From assembly GCA_008973525.1 (NCBI GenBank), contig WACJ01000516.1:1364001-1428000 (forward strand): a DNA stretch of 64,000 bases. Direction: 5' to 3'. The translations under genes were made by a program, and so were the position numbers. Source of the DNA: Stenopsyche tienmushanensis. Lineage: Eukaryota > Arthropoda > Insecta > Trichoptera > Stenopsychidae. This document shows positions 46,407 to 57,639 of this stretch, one piece after another; within the stretch, counting starts at the first letter, position 1, and each line of letters opens with the position of its first letter. The notes beneath the pieces were generated by a model. That model worked only from the letters and a program-made list of their open reading frames with translations. It did no database searches and was not told the origin of the DNA.

Positions 46407-48271
46407 TTAGGTCGAGTCATTAATACTTGCCGATTTTTTTTTTCAAACATTTATTTAGCTTTAACAAAATAACAAAGCAATATTACATATTTATTATTCT
46501 TAGTGATAACTTTCTCTCATTTTACTAGTAAATTATTAATATCCTCTTTATAAAATTTAGCAAGTTTAGATGAAAATTAATTTTCGATAGTGTGATTCAC
46601 TTCCTCGTCATTTTTTAAATTATTTCATTTAAGAAATTCTGCAAAGAACAGAATAGGTGGTAGTTGATTGAGGCAAGGTCCGAGGAATATGGGGGATGTG
46701 GTAAAACAGACCACCCGAGTTCCAGAATTTTTTGCTGCGTCAATTTTGCTATATGCGGTTTTGCATTATCGTATAACAGTATGACTTTTTCCGATTGACG
46801 AAAGAATGGCGTTTTTCTTAAATACGTTGTAGCTGTTGAGTATATTTATCGGTACTGATTGTCTCGATTTAAAAGCTCGTGGTGGATTATGCCTCGACAA
46901 TCCCACCATACATATGATTTTTTTTCATGAATATTGACTTTAGGATCCGGTAAAGGTGGTCGATATTTATCAAGGCACTGTCTTGCGTACAACATCTCCA
47001 GTAATTATCCTCTTATAAATGACTCAATTTTTGCCGTGAGAAGAAACTTGTGGCTAGGGAATTCAATCCCGGGATCCCGGACAGTTTTAGGTGCTCATGA
47101 ACCCCGGGGTTAGTAAACGTAATCCCGAATAAATCGGGATTGAAATTTTTATCTAACAAAAACTGTACACCTCACCAACACGATGAAGGCTATTAAATCG
47201 AGACTTCCCGCTGAAATCTGGACGCTTGAAAACAGTGGCGTAACTATTAATTGTCGAGCATAGACGACGCCTAAGGGCAGTAACTGTCTATAATCTATGT
47301 ATACATATATACAGTACATATATGTTTTTAAATTGTTATATTAACCTTTCCCTACCGGTGATGTATTTACTACACTTCGACTCTAATAATGCTAATATCG
47401 ATATGAAATATAGTAGATACGGGATTCAGAATTTTTATATTCCTCCGTAATATAATTACGAATCACATCAAAGTATTATAGTATATAAGTATTCATCTGC
47501 AGCGAAGGAAATAATTTTTTTTTTTCGGGAAATCGGGAATTTTACGAGTTTTAGTCCGTGTCTCAGCAGAATTTAATTTTATTTAGATATTTAACTAGCA
47601 TTTAAATACCTGGTGGCGATACTTTCAATTAGTGTGGAGGCTGAACGTGCATTTTCAGCAGCAAGTTGCGTGGCTTCCAAAATCAGTTCCAGACTAAATG
47701 ACGAAACACTCGATGCTTAAATGTTACTTTGGGCATATTTTCAAAATAATATTTGAATTTTTTAGTGTTTTATTAATCTACTTTTGATTTGTATTTTTAT
47801 CTTTTCTTAAATAAATAAAATTCTTTCAAACTATTGAAAATACCGGTCCAGGGATCCCGGGATCGAAATTTTGGTTTTGGATTGGATTCCCTACTTGTGG
47901 AATTCGATATGCGATTTTCTTTATTGCCTTTACTAAGATTATGTGGCTTTCACACACCCAATTAGCTAACCTTCCCCAATTTTTCAAAGTGGTGACAAAT
48001 TGTTGATTGTGAGGTATTTAGCTTCCCTGTCAATTCCCTTTTTAACGTAGATTTTATTTCAATGGCAGTTTTAAAATGCGTCATAAAAATAACACCAAAG
48101 TTGCAAAGTTGTACACTGTTACCCTGTTTAAACTCCCAAAGCATTATATTACGAAAATGCGAAAAACCTATCTAATGATACCCTATACTCACCAATACGG
48201 ATGACTTGTCAAGGGTAAAACTAAATAATTATAACGGCTTTTCGCCGGCAACTATTTATGACTCAACCTAA
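46407..48271 (-). mobile_element. mariner element split by a hAT insertion
   Basis: The outer ends are inverted repeats: 'TTAGGTCGAGTCATTAATA' on the left and the inverse of 'TTAGGTTGAGTCATAAATAG' on the right. The transposase reads on the minus strand. From 48144 come 'MLWEFKQGNSVQLCNFG' (first HTH) and 'KLNTSQSTICHHFEKLGKVS' (second HTH). The hAT element at 47055-47893 then interrupts. Beyond it are 'SYVWWDCRGIIHHELL', the nearly intact second catalytic block 'LLYDNAKPHIAKL', and 'LGWSVLPHPPYSSDLASI' with the third Asp. A decayed C-terminus follows. Without the insertion the element is about 1.0 kb, slightly short for a mariner. Confidence 0.85.
47055..47893 (+). mobile_element. Non-autonomous hAT element, copy C (most complete)
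   Basis: Ends are 'TAGGGAATTCAATCCCGG' and the inverse 'GGATTGGATTCCCTA'. The flanks are 'CTTGTGGC' and 'CTTGTGGA', an 8-bp target duplication with one mismatch, as expected for hAT. Near the right end the plus strand encodes the C-terminal dimerisation signature ('SVEAERAFSAASCVASKISS', then 'LNDETLDA', a stop, 'MLLWAYFQNN'). The remainder is non-coding and shared with copies A, B, D and E. The 839-bp length and lack of the catalytic region make it dependent on a transposase from elsewhere. Confidence 0.9.
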
Positions 48272-49869
48272 TATTAATATTTCCAATCGATCTTCTCGAT
48301 CCAGGTTTGCCCTGATTCCCTGTATTTTTAAACGTAAAATTGGGACTATGAATCAAATCAGGTAGAATCACCTATTGATTTGTGATTATAATTAAAATAT
48401 CGTTTAAAAATAAATGTAATTTACTACTCATTTTCAAATTCTACCTATTGTTTTAAAGTTCAAATGGCTTGAGCTTATCTTAAAAATGGAAGGCAATTAG
48501 AAAAGCAATACATTAAAATCTTATTTCACTTGGAAAAAGATTGTTTAAAGTAGAAATCCATTACTAATTTGGAACAGCAAGTAACCATAAAAAGCGATGA
48601 CCGGTTCTGATCATTACTTATACCAACATAAACTTTAACGCCGTCATATAAATTTGAAATTAATTTATTGAAAATTGACAACATTTGGTAAAATTTGTTT
48701 TGGCGAACCCTCGACAATTCAATATATTTTTGCTGATGGTTTTTTCGGTCCTATTATAATTTTAATGGCTCAAGTTTTCAATATTTTTTTAAATCTGCAA
48801 TATCGCTCTTATATCAATCTAATGCGATATGGAAATATGTCACATTTAAATGCAAATATTTTGGAGTAACAGAAAACCGTCGATTGCATAATGCACCCTA
48901 TATGCAGAAAGCACATAATAAATAAGACGAATATATTCGTCGACCATGGTCATATCGGCCATCGTGCCCGCCTACGTCCGTCGTCTGCAAAAAACCAAGG
49001 CTCAGGATTTACCGTATCACCAACTCTTATCGTAGGGAATAAACAACCCGTCAGTAGTGTTCCGAGATTATTTACAAGCGATGCTCGGATGTAATGCAGT
49101 TGACGATGCATCATTTGCATAAATATTATTCATTTAAACAATTAAAAATACAAGAGGGAACGCTCCGTCATTCGCGAACTATTCAAAAATTACCGTACAT
49201 TCCGTACGTGAGATTCGATAAAATTCGGACACGTACAGCCTGCATTAAGGCTTTGCAGGACAAAAAAAATGATTAAATGCACGGTGTTATTTATGTGCTC
49301 ATTATACATTCACGGATCACGTTCGTCTGTTGAGCCGCAACTAAAGCATTGCTGTTGCATTATTACGTTTGCCTCGAGTGCATTATGCCATATCAACACA
49401 TCGTTGCCTTCATCCTCTGCTTGAATCTGCATAGATAACTGGTGCCATTGCATATATTCTGCATATCCTCGATAAATACACAAATGTACACCTTTACATT
49501 TGCCCAGGAATAATGGAATATTACGTTCAAACCACCTGGCGGTCTATTGACTTAATTAGATCGCGTATACCGACGCCGATGCGCTAAGGACTCGTCTGCA
49601 CGGGATGAGACTGATTGCTCGTGTATTAATTCGAAACACTCAAGATAATATGATCGAAATGATACTAGTGAATTTATTTAATCCATTCTGGATGATGGGG
49701 ATCATAAAATATCCTGAAAATGAATTTATAACGGATTTATTTGGCTTGAAACAGTCCCAAACAAAAAAAAAATCACACTTCCAGAACAATATCTAAATTC
49801 TATAACGGATGATATAACATCATCCATTTTAGATCTTTGATTTGTTCTCTCTCATCGAACATACATTTT
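48272..49869. other. Gene-free stretch
   Basis: 48890-49080 and 49530-49600 are GC-richer, without recognisable coding content. No element is seen. Confidence 0.4.
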
Positions 49870-50060
49870 CGGCTGTAAGATCAAATTTGGGTTTGAATTT
49901 TGCTACCTGCTCTTTTGACAGTCATTGTTTTTTTGCATCCATGGTTCATATATAATACAAAATCCATATTTCGTCTCCAGTTATCAGATCTTGTAGAAAT
50001 GATGTTATTGATTCCAATTCGAAAAGCTCTACTCGCGCGTTTATCTTTCATCCAAGATTC
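49870..50060 (-). pseudogene. mariner transposase fragment (first catalytic block)
   Basis: On the minus strand the frame reads 'SFLQDLITGDEIWILYY', a stop, 'TMDAKKQ', a stop, 'LSKEQVAKFKPK'. The 'TGDE' context of the first catalytic Asp and the following lysine-rich stretch match the copy at 41540-42305 ('DLITGDEEWILYSDYG'), so both belong to one subfamily. Neither the HTH part nor the second Asp block is readable around it. Confidence 0.55.
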
Positions 50061-50825
50061 AGCGTGGTATCCATTAATATAAGTATTACAAATCGTGAAA
50101 GACGAATCATAATAGATCATTGAATAATATCCGATAAATCTAAAACTTAATAATACAATAATTTTTGAATATCAATCAACAGGCTGGATTCTTCTTCGTC
50201 ACGGTACCACTCCTTTTCAGATATTGATAAACGCAAATTTTTCATTCATGAAATACGCATTTCAATCATAAAGATTTTCAACATCTTTATAAAGCATCAT
50301 ATTTTACCCTTGGATCCCTGATTTTATGTTATAGCAGCGTTTACATTTGACAATAACACAGTTTCACACATAATCTTTTTTATTTATGCTATTTCCATAG
50401 TTCATCAATTAATGTTGGGAATATTTTGATTAGTTCATATAAATATTTTGTTTAAGAAGCTCGTATTAAATTCAATCGAAGAAGGACTTAAATTCAACAT
50501 TCAAAGTAAATAATAATCTTATTACAGAATTTGTAAAATATAAGATTGTGATAGATTTAAATGACGAAGTGATAAAACCAATATTAAATTGAACTATTGA
50601 ACTTCGAACGTGACACATTGATAATACACGCTATCATGGATACCAGTATCATTCGAGAGTCACTTATATTTCCAGATTTAACAATTATCATTATAATATA
50701 TTTGGGTCTTTGTAAGATCAGCTGATTTTATTTGATTTTTAGATTTCCTTAAAACAAATATTTTATGCCTAGTGTAGTGCCATCTATGGTTGTTTGAATA
50801 AGCTGTTTGTATGTACTAAATACTA
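50061..50825. other. Gene-free stretch
   Basis: I see no gene, element or repeat that I can support here. Confidence 0.45.
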
Positions 50826-50981
50826 AGGTCTGTTTTTAATGCGATAGATACGTTCCACGAGTAGTCGCTTATAAAAAAATCGCATAAAAAAAGACATGAA
50901 CTACATTTTTAAAAAAATGAGGGATTGGTTCCGTTATTTTTTAAAACCGCATAACTTCAAATTCGCATAAAAACAGACCCA
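50826..50981. mobile_element. Short MITE with 17-bp terminal repeats
   Basis: The left end 'GGTCTGTTTTTAATGCGA' and the right end 'TCGCATAAAAACAGACC' are inverted repeats that differ by a single inserted base. The 156-bp interior contains 'TGGTTCCGTTATTTTTTAA' and 'CCGCATAACTT', a Tigger-like subterminal style. No coding capacity. A flanking TA is visible only on the left. Family is uncertain, with pogo/Tigger-type as the best guess. Confidence 0.7.
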
Positions 50982-51962
50982 AGTGTATTTTACATTTTAT
51001 ATTATATGCCTTTCTATATATGAAAGATACTCAAATACTTTTTGTTGTTTGACATTGAGTGCAAATGCACCTTAAGTCGCCTTCTTGGAATTTCTCGCTC
51101 CTGTTTTCATGTTGATATAGGGCTCTCGATTTTCTTCCGTATTAGCATTTTCTGCATTTAACCTTCAGCACGCATCTCCCATGGCATGACACACAAGTAT
51201 GATTTGTTCGCGGCGGTGTTGGTATGATTAGAAAAATGAAATGTATGTCAAACATGCTGTAGGTGTGGCAGCAGCAGTCAGGTAAGTAGCGAGCAGTAAG
51301 CAGTACTAGGCGCACACAGATATGCCAGAGAAAGAGTTAAACACAGTGTTAGATGAATGTCGTGCGTCACGATCAGGATGGGCATTTGCATATCTCGAGG
51401 GCGGGGGCTCAGCCTGGGGCGGGGGCCGGGGCCGGGGCCGGAGCCGACGCAGGAACAGGGACAGGGACAGGGTTGGGCGCCCGCTTTTTATGCCGCCAAC
51501 TCGCCTTCAAGGGTGCTGCGTTCGTTCACGCGATTTTATCAAGCGATAAGCAACCCCCTCTCAAACGCATCATAAAATATATTTAAAATACAGGTTGCAT
51601 TCCAACATTATGAAAATCTATATTGAATTGCATAAGAGTGCAATTTTAATGAATTCTATGATATATGACCAGCATTGACCAATCACTTAAGTCACTTTTA
51701 ATATATGTCTTATTAGCCAAAACAAAGCCCCTGGCTATTTTTGTCTCATTGTGTAATATTGCATTCGGTCCCAAATCCCATGTCATAATTAATTAATCAC
51801 GATAGTGTTCAGTCACACCTACATTTAGATAATATTAAGCTTTAATATAAATGATACGAATTTATATTATAATGTGTGGAAGTTTTTGGTTCATGTTTTT
51901 TTTTTAAATTAAATTAGTACGAGGAAAACTGACTTATAACCAGTTTTAATATGCAGGATATA
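50982..51962. other. Gene-free stretch with a G-rich island
   Basis: Contains the G-rich run listed separately. Its three overlapping plus-strand open frames (51322-51586) are all open because of the repeat composition, so none is called. Confidence 0.45.
51398..51474 (+). repeat. GGGGCC-type G-rich low-complexity run
   Basis: Several runs of four or five G separated by CC or C ('GGGGCCGGGGCCGGGGCC' core at about 51424), then 'GGGACAGGGACAGGG'. The plus strand satisfies the pattern for G-quadruplex formation. It stands out sharply in AT-rich surroundings. Confidence 0.85.
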
Positions 51963-52264
51963 TTAACACTCTCAATGCCGGATAATGATATATCGCCATT
52001 AGCAACACTCGCGCAGTTCCAACGACGATATATCGTTGCTCTAATCATACGTAAACAAATAACAAACTTGAAATCGAAATCATTATTAGTCGATAAATTT
52101 GGGTTAACGATCTATACAATCGTGCGATGTATGCGGGGAAGCTCTCCGTCTCTGTCTCCCGAACTGCGCTACGTTCTCTCTCTGTTTGTCTTTTTCTGAG
52201 TGTTCTTTTAGAATAGTGGAGGGGGAGGTCTCAGGCCCTAGGATAGTACTCCTTTAGGGGTTAA
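51963..52264 (+). mobile_element. piggyBac-like MITE, copy 3
   Basis: TTAA on both sides. The right end read inward is 'TTAACCCCTAAAGGAGTAC', a canonical CCC start after TTAA as in piggyBac elements. The left end 'TTAACACTCTCAATGCC' is a weaker match. The interior shares the long 'ACTTGAAATCGAAATCATTA' to 'CTCTCTCTGT' segment with copies 1 and 2. At 302 bp it is the most compact copy. Non-coding. Confidence 0.65.
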
Positions 52265-54834
52265 TATACAAGGTTTGATCAAAATGATGATTTGGGTGGC
52301 TGCAGTATGATTAGAACGATAATTACAATTGATTATAAATATAAGATAGTTTCTTTGCTGCACCCTGTAGCAAATTATTTCACATTAACATTAATTTTGT
52401 TATAAATTCTTTAAAATGTGTAATACTTCATCTTTTATATCAAAGTATGACCGAGCGATCTTCTTGAAAATGCGATAATTTTTACTTGTAAATGCAGTTT
52501 AATATTTTCAACAAATAATGGCATACCATTGGCATTAATTAATTTTTTAATATGTTATTTTTTATCTTGTTTTACCGAAAGTAACCATTGCCAACTTCTA
52601 CTCGTCTCGATATTCATTACACAAAAATTCTGTAACCAGAGAATAGATTTTAGACTTGAATGTCAACTGTAAGAATAATTTGCTAGACAATAGATTTTAT
52701 TTCAATCTTTACAAAGTTTTGAGAAGTTCTTGGAAGTTGGAGTTGCTCAATCTTCAAGAATTAAGGAGCATCGAAAGCGATCCTCGTTTGTTTGCAAAAC
52801 TAATCCTAAATATGTATCTTTCCCTCCATGATGTTTCTTAGTAATTATTCTACAGCAGAAGAGCCAAATAAAGGCGAGCTTACCTGTTGATTAATAACAT
52901 GGTACTGGTTTTCTTGGTTATTTCAGCATATAAAGAGCTGTATTGTACAACAAAATGGTAATAAAACTCTTTAGAATGGTTTAGAACCTGAAGCGATACT
53001 TTAGATAGTATTTACAAAAATAATCATCTTGGATTTTTTCTCTTTTATCAGATACACATCTGCTTCGATTTTCACATAAAAATGGTAATTATTATGTAAA
53101 AAATATCTAGTTAGAAGTAGTTTTGTGTGGCAATAATATCCCAATAGTGAGATATAATATAACTCTTTCCGAAATCGACGGATTTATGATAGAAAGCGTT
53201 TTTAATTAAGATGAATTGGTGAATCTGACACAGTATCTGACAATCTAAAAATGTATTGGGATGAAGATGACAAATTTTGTATTTACCAACTATTAACTGA
53301 AACTTCCAACGAATTAGAAATGTGTATATATTGTTCTTGATGCATCGTTATACGGTGTAGATTGTTCAACTGATATCGTGGTACAAAGAGAAAAATGCAT
53401 ACAATACAATCCGAATTTAATGCATCTCGAATTAATTATCATATGCACTGCTCAAAAATGTAATCGGTCCTAGATGTTTTTATAGATCATAGATCATATT
53501 TATAAAAAAGCTTGCTGGATAAAATGTCAATATAATGCAATCGATTTAATTAAAGTGAGTGGATTTCATGTAATATTTATGTTTCGCTTGGAATACTATA
53601 TTACTATTAGCTTATCTAATACGCATTACCCCATAAACACTCCAAGCTCATAAATGTAATAAGGTATTCAAGGATATTAAGGGCTATTGTGGTGTCGTCG
53701 TTGAAATAAGTATGCTTCGTTTTTGAGTTTCATATTTTGATTTTTTAATCACAAAGAAAATAACTTCGTTCATCACGTTGTATCAATTATCGGATAAATT
53801 GGTTGTTATTTGATTACCAAATCAACTTTTTATCGACCCAGCGCGAGATGGACGAACAGCTTGGACGCCGCATTTTCCATTCGTCAAAATCATTTTTTTT
53901 TGTCCAAGCATGGCGCCCATTAGGACGTCTAATATTTGGCCCGGGCATTCCATTTTGGGCACATGACAAATTGACCATGTACGACGAACAACCACCACAC
54001 AACCGCAGACCATCATCGCTCCTTTGGATTGACAGCTATTGTCCATTAGCATCTACACTTCACCTTCGAAAGGCGTGATTGTGTCAGATTCCGCCGACAG
54101 AATGATGGCCAGCTCCGAATATATTCCACCGGTAGATCCTTATCGGGTTTTTTCCACACCGGTCTATTTATCCAACTCCATATACAAATACATAACGTTT
54201 CGTTCGGTTGTGTACAATGTATATAACCTCTTAATAAGCACGGCTTGAACTGTTCTCCAATTGCTGTGCATGCTGGCCGACTGATGGACAAGTTGTATCA
54301 TCACGCCACTATTCAATTCTATTATGTTTGAACATGCAAAGAATCAAATGTAAGCCATTGACGCTGAAGTATGGTACAATTTACACCCCAAACTCATCCT
54401 TAACTCGTTCGTCGCTGCGCCCACCAGATATGCGCGACGGGCGTTCCTTTGCGGAAACCCCGTCGCGTAATTTTTAATCCGCTTAAATATGAGTTTAAAC
54501 GTTAACAATTTATTTCATTTCTATTTAATGGAATTAGCATATGCAATTTTAAAGTAAACAGAATATAAAAAAATATTCAAACACATATGAATTGTTTTAA
54601 TGAAGTGCAGTGAAATCTTAAACAGTTTCCAATAAGCGAATCCAGCGTCTCACTGTAACGTATTTCTATAACGACTTCTAGATATATTTTTAGAGATCGA
54701 CCTCAAAACTTGTATTCCTATCTTTGTCTGTTCGCACATGCTTATCTTCACTTTGTTTTCGTTAGTTTAGCTAATGACAGAGTATTCGGTGAAGCTTATC
54801 GATCTAAAATAAATATCACCTGAAAGAAGATGTG
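52265..54834. other. Gene-free stretch
   Basis: An open stretch of about 50 codons without a start near 53328-53480 ('YIVLDASLYGVDCSTDIVV') looks protein-like but matches nothing I know. 53830-54290 and 54360-54480 are GC-richer and non-repetitive within the window. Confidence 0.35.
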
Positions 54835-55405
54835 TAATCCCGAAAAAATCGGGATTGAATTTTTTATCTAACGGAAATCGTACACCAGAACATTGAAGGC
54901 TACTAAATCGAGACATTCCCGCCGAAATCTGAACGCTTAGGAAACAGTGGCGTAACTACTAATTGACGAGCTTAGTTTAGCGATATATACAGTACATATA
55001 TGTTTTTCAAATTGTTATATTAACCTTTCCCTACCGGTGATGTATTTACTACACCTCGACTCTAATAATGGGAATATCGATATGAAATATAATAGATACG
55101 GGGTTCAGATTTTTTTATATTCCTCCGTTATATAATTACGAATCACGTCAAAGTATTATAGTATATAAGTCTTCCCCTGCAGCGACGACCATAAATAATT
55201 TGTTGGGAAATCGGGATTTTTTTTTGGAATTTTAGTCCGTGTCTCAACAGAAAGGAATTTTATCAATCACGTTGATGGTGTTATATGAAAATAGGGGCTC
55301 ACGCGGTCAACAACTCGAACTAGCATTTAAATATCTGATGACGATACCTTCAACGAGTGTGGAGGCTGAGCGTGCATTTTCAGCAGCAAGTTGCCTGGCT
55401 GGAAA
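54835..55405 (+). mobile_element. hAT element, copy D (both termini missing)
   Basis: Begins within the left subterminal 'GTAATCCCG' region shared with copies C and E and runs to the C-terminal coding part. The frame starting at 55239 ends in 'LAFKYLMTIPSTSVEAERAF' and 'SAASCLAG', the clearest hAT dimerisation motif in the window. It includes about 50 bp upstream of this motif that copies A and C have lost, so it preserves slightly more of the ancestral transposase. Homology stops abruptly after 'CCTGGCTGG' at about 55405. Confidence 0.8.
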
Positions 55406-57021
55406 TCAACCTTTTTTTTCAATCAATTTAATACCCAGTTATAATATTTTTCAAATTAGTGATAAGGGCCTATATGGATTATAGGCGGATTGACCAATAT
55501 ATTTTATGAATTTGTGCATCTTGCTTGGTGGGCAAGCAATTCGGAGATCAGCCAGTGTGGACGAAGAACCGGTGGCACGCATACATCGGCACCAATCTCT
55601 GACGGAGATAAGCATATAATTATGATGCTTATCACTTCTCTGCTGGCGTACTATTTTCCAAATAAACCATTGTCGGGCTGTCAATCAAATCGGCTGTAAA
55701 TTTACATACAGGCAGGAGCCTGTTATTACGTACTTTTACATGTAAATTTAATCGCGACTGTTATTTTTTTATATCATTATTTAGTATATTCGACTCGTTT
55801 CCTATTTTATTACGGCCATTACACACTTTTTGTGTCACCGGTGGATTTTCGAAATCTTCGATAGCGATCTGCCGCGATCGTAACGGCGATAGGTGTTTGT
55901 GGAGTGAATAAATTATGAAAACGACAATAATTGAGCACTTTTTTTGTCATCCGGTCCCAACGTTTAACACGCCTCTTAGTGTCTACCACATATGGCGCAG
56001 GTAGACAAATTGAGGATTGCTCTCTGGTTAACTTGACCATTACCAGATAATGCACATAAAACAAATTTACTCCCATTTTTCATATCAATGACTCTAGGAA
56101 AATCCACCATTGGTTCTTTAGATTATCAATATTTTCCATGTCAATGATTTTCTTTAGTTCTATGTTTCTATATCTCTTAGCGATTGTAAATTGAGCTTTT
56201 TTTTATAAATACTTCATATACGAGGAGCTATTATGAAACATTTCTTAGGCATCAAGTATTCTCCCTTCTTATCCTTGCAAAGAGAAGAGGAACTCAAATA
56301 TTCCAAAAACTCTTTTCTTCCTCCAACCCAAAAATCAACAAGGTCGCCCTGGGAAGATTTCTATTCATTTCCAAGGAAAATTGTTTCAATCTATGAAAAA
56401 CACCCATTTTCCATATCTAAATAGTAGCAAAACCGCCATTCAATACGTTCACCTAGGTGACCCGAGGGGGGAACGTTCACGATTCAAACCAAGTCATGCT
56501 ACCTTCAATATCGAAGATACGAGGAGGTGAAGAAACACAACGCAACAACTTTCACATTTGAAAGTTTAACTTGATATGAGGTTTAATTTGAAATGAAAAA
56601 GGTTTAACTTGGCGTAAAAATACGGTATATATAAAAACAAATCTTAATTTGGATTTCAATCTTCGTTTTCTTCTTTCATCTGCTTCACACTAACATATTT
56701 AATAACTACTTCCACATGGTCGAAAAATGTTCACTCTTGGTATTGAAAAAAAGTAATTTCTCCTTGAATTACATGTTTTTCTTTTGATTTGAATTTGGTT
56801 ATCACATTCCCAAATCTCTGCCATACATTTGGTGCCAAATCTAATTTATTGGATTTGAACGAAATTTTTGCTCAAATATCAAGCAGCCGCCGAAAAACTC
56901 TCCTCTCTAGATAACTTTTTATTCAATACGAAAGAGAGAGATCTGGCTGCGGGAAGGACGTCCTCCCGCAGTCAAGGCTAATCGACGATTCCTCCCGACC
57001 GGTAATCGATCGGTCAATATT

Positions 57022-57087
57022 TCAAGGCGCAATGTATCCACAGCACCACAGAAGATGACGCTGTTAAAATAACATATTGCGCCTTGA
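57022..57087. other. Imperfect 66-nt hairpin
   Basis: The arms 'TCAAGGCGCAAT' (57022-57033) and 'ATTGCGCCTTGA' (57076-57087) are perfectly complementary. An inner 'ACAGC'/'GCTGT' pair follows after a bulge. The size is compatible with a miRNA-like or other structured transcript. No known insect miRNA was recognised in the arms. Confidence 0.6.
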
Positions 57088-57106
57088 GAGAGACGGAAGA
57101 TGTCGT

Positions 57107-57142
57107 TGTTAATCTGGCGAATTAAATCTGCTCAGATTAACA
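57107..57142. other. Second hairpin, 10-bp arms
   Basis: 'TGTTAATCTG' at 57107-57116 is inverted exactly at 57133-57142, with a 16-nt loop. It starts 19 bases after the first hairpin. The words 'GAAGATGACGCTGTTAA' and 'GAAGATGTCGTTGTTAA' precede or overlap the two structures as a direct repeat, so the pair may come from a local duplication. Confidence 0.6.
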
Positions 57143-57614
57143 GCACTATTGCATGGGAATGTTAAATCGCCCACGCTACAGCATTGTATCTGGTAGTAAA
57201 CATGTCATACACTTTACAAACATGGTTTTTTGTCCACCTGCTATCAGGACATGAACCGACAAAAAAATCTAGTCTTCGCTTATGCATGATCACTCACTGA
57301 TTTAAATTATTGGAGCACTTACCATCGACTAAACATAGGTGTTTAATGTGTTAAAAAAATGCTAAAAATCATATTCCGGAAGTTCCTTACGTGCAATTAT
57401 TTCATTGCGTTTGCACTTTTTACCCGTACTTCTATTGCTTGCCTAAAATTTCCTCCTAAAATTATGAACAATCTGAAGAAAATTATGTCAAAAAAATTTT
57501 ATGCCAAAAAATATCATATAGTGAAATTTTTAATTGCAATCCGAATGAATGCGCGACTCACACATTGAAAATCCGTCATGATGCATTTTCATATATGCAA
57601 TAGCTTTTAGACGG

Positions 57615-57639
57615 GAGCTTTTCAACGTTTGAAAAGCTC
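57615..57639. repeat. 25-bp near-perfect palindrome
   Basis: The arms 'GAGCTTTTCAA' and 'TTGAAAAGCTC' flank a 3-base spacer. No element surrounds it. Confidence 0.75.

Noticed and set aside
51322..51586. Glycine-rich protein
   Set aside because: All three plus-strand frames are open through the GGGGCC run, so the openness is compositional.
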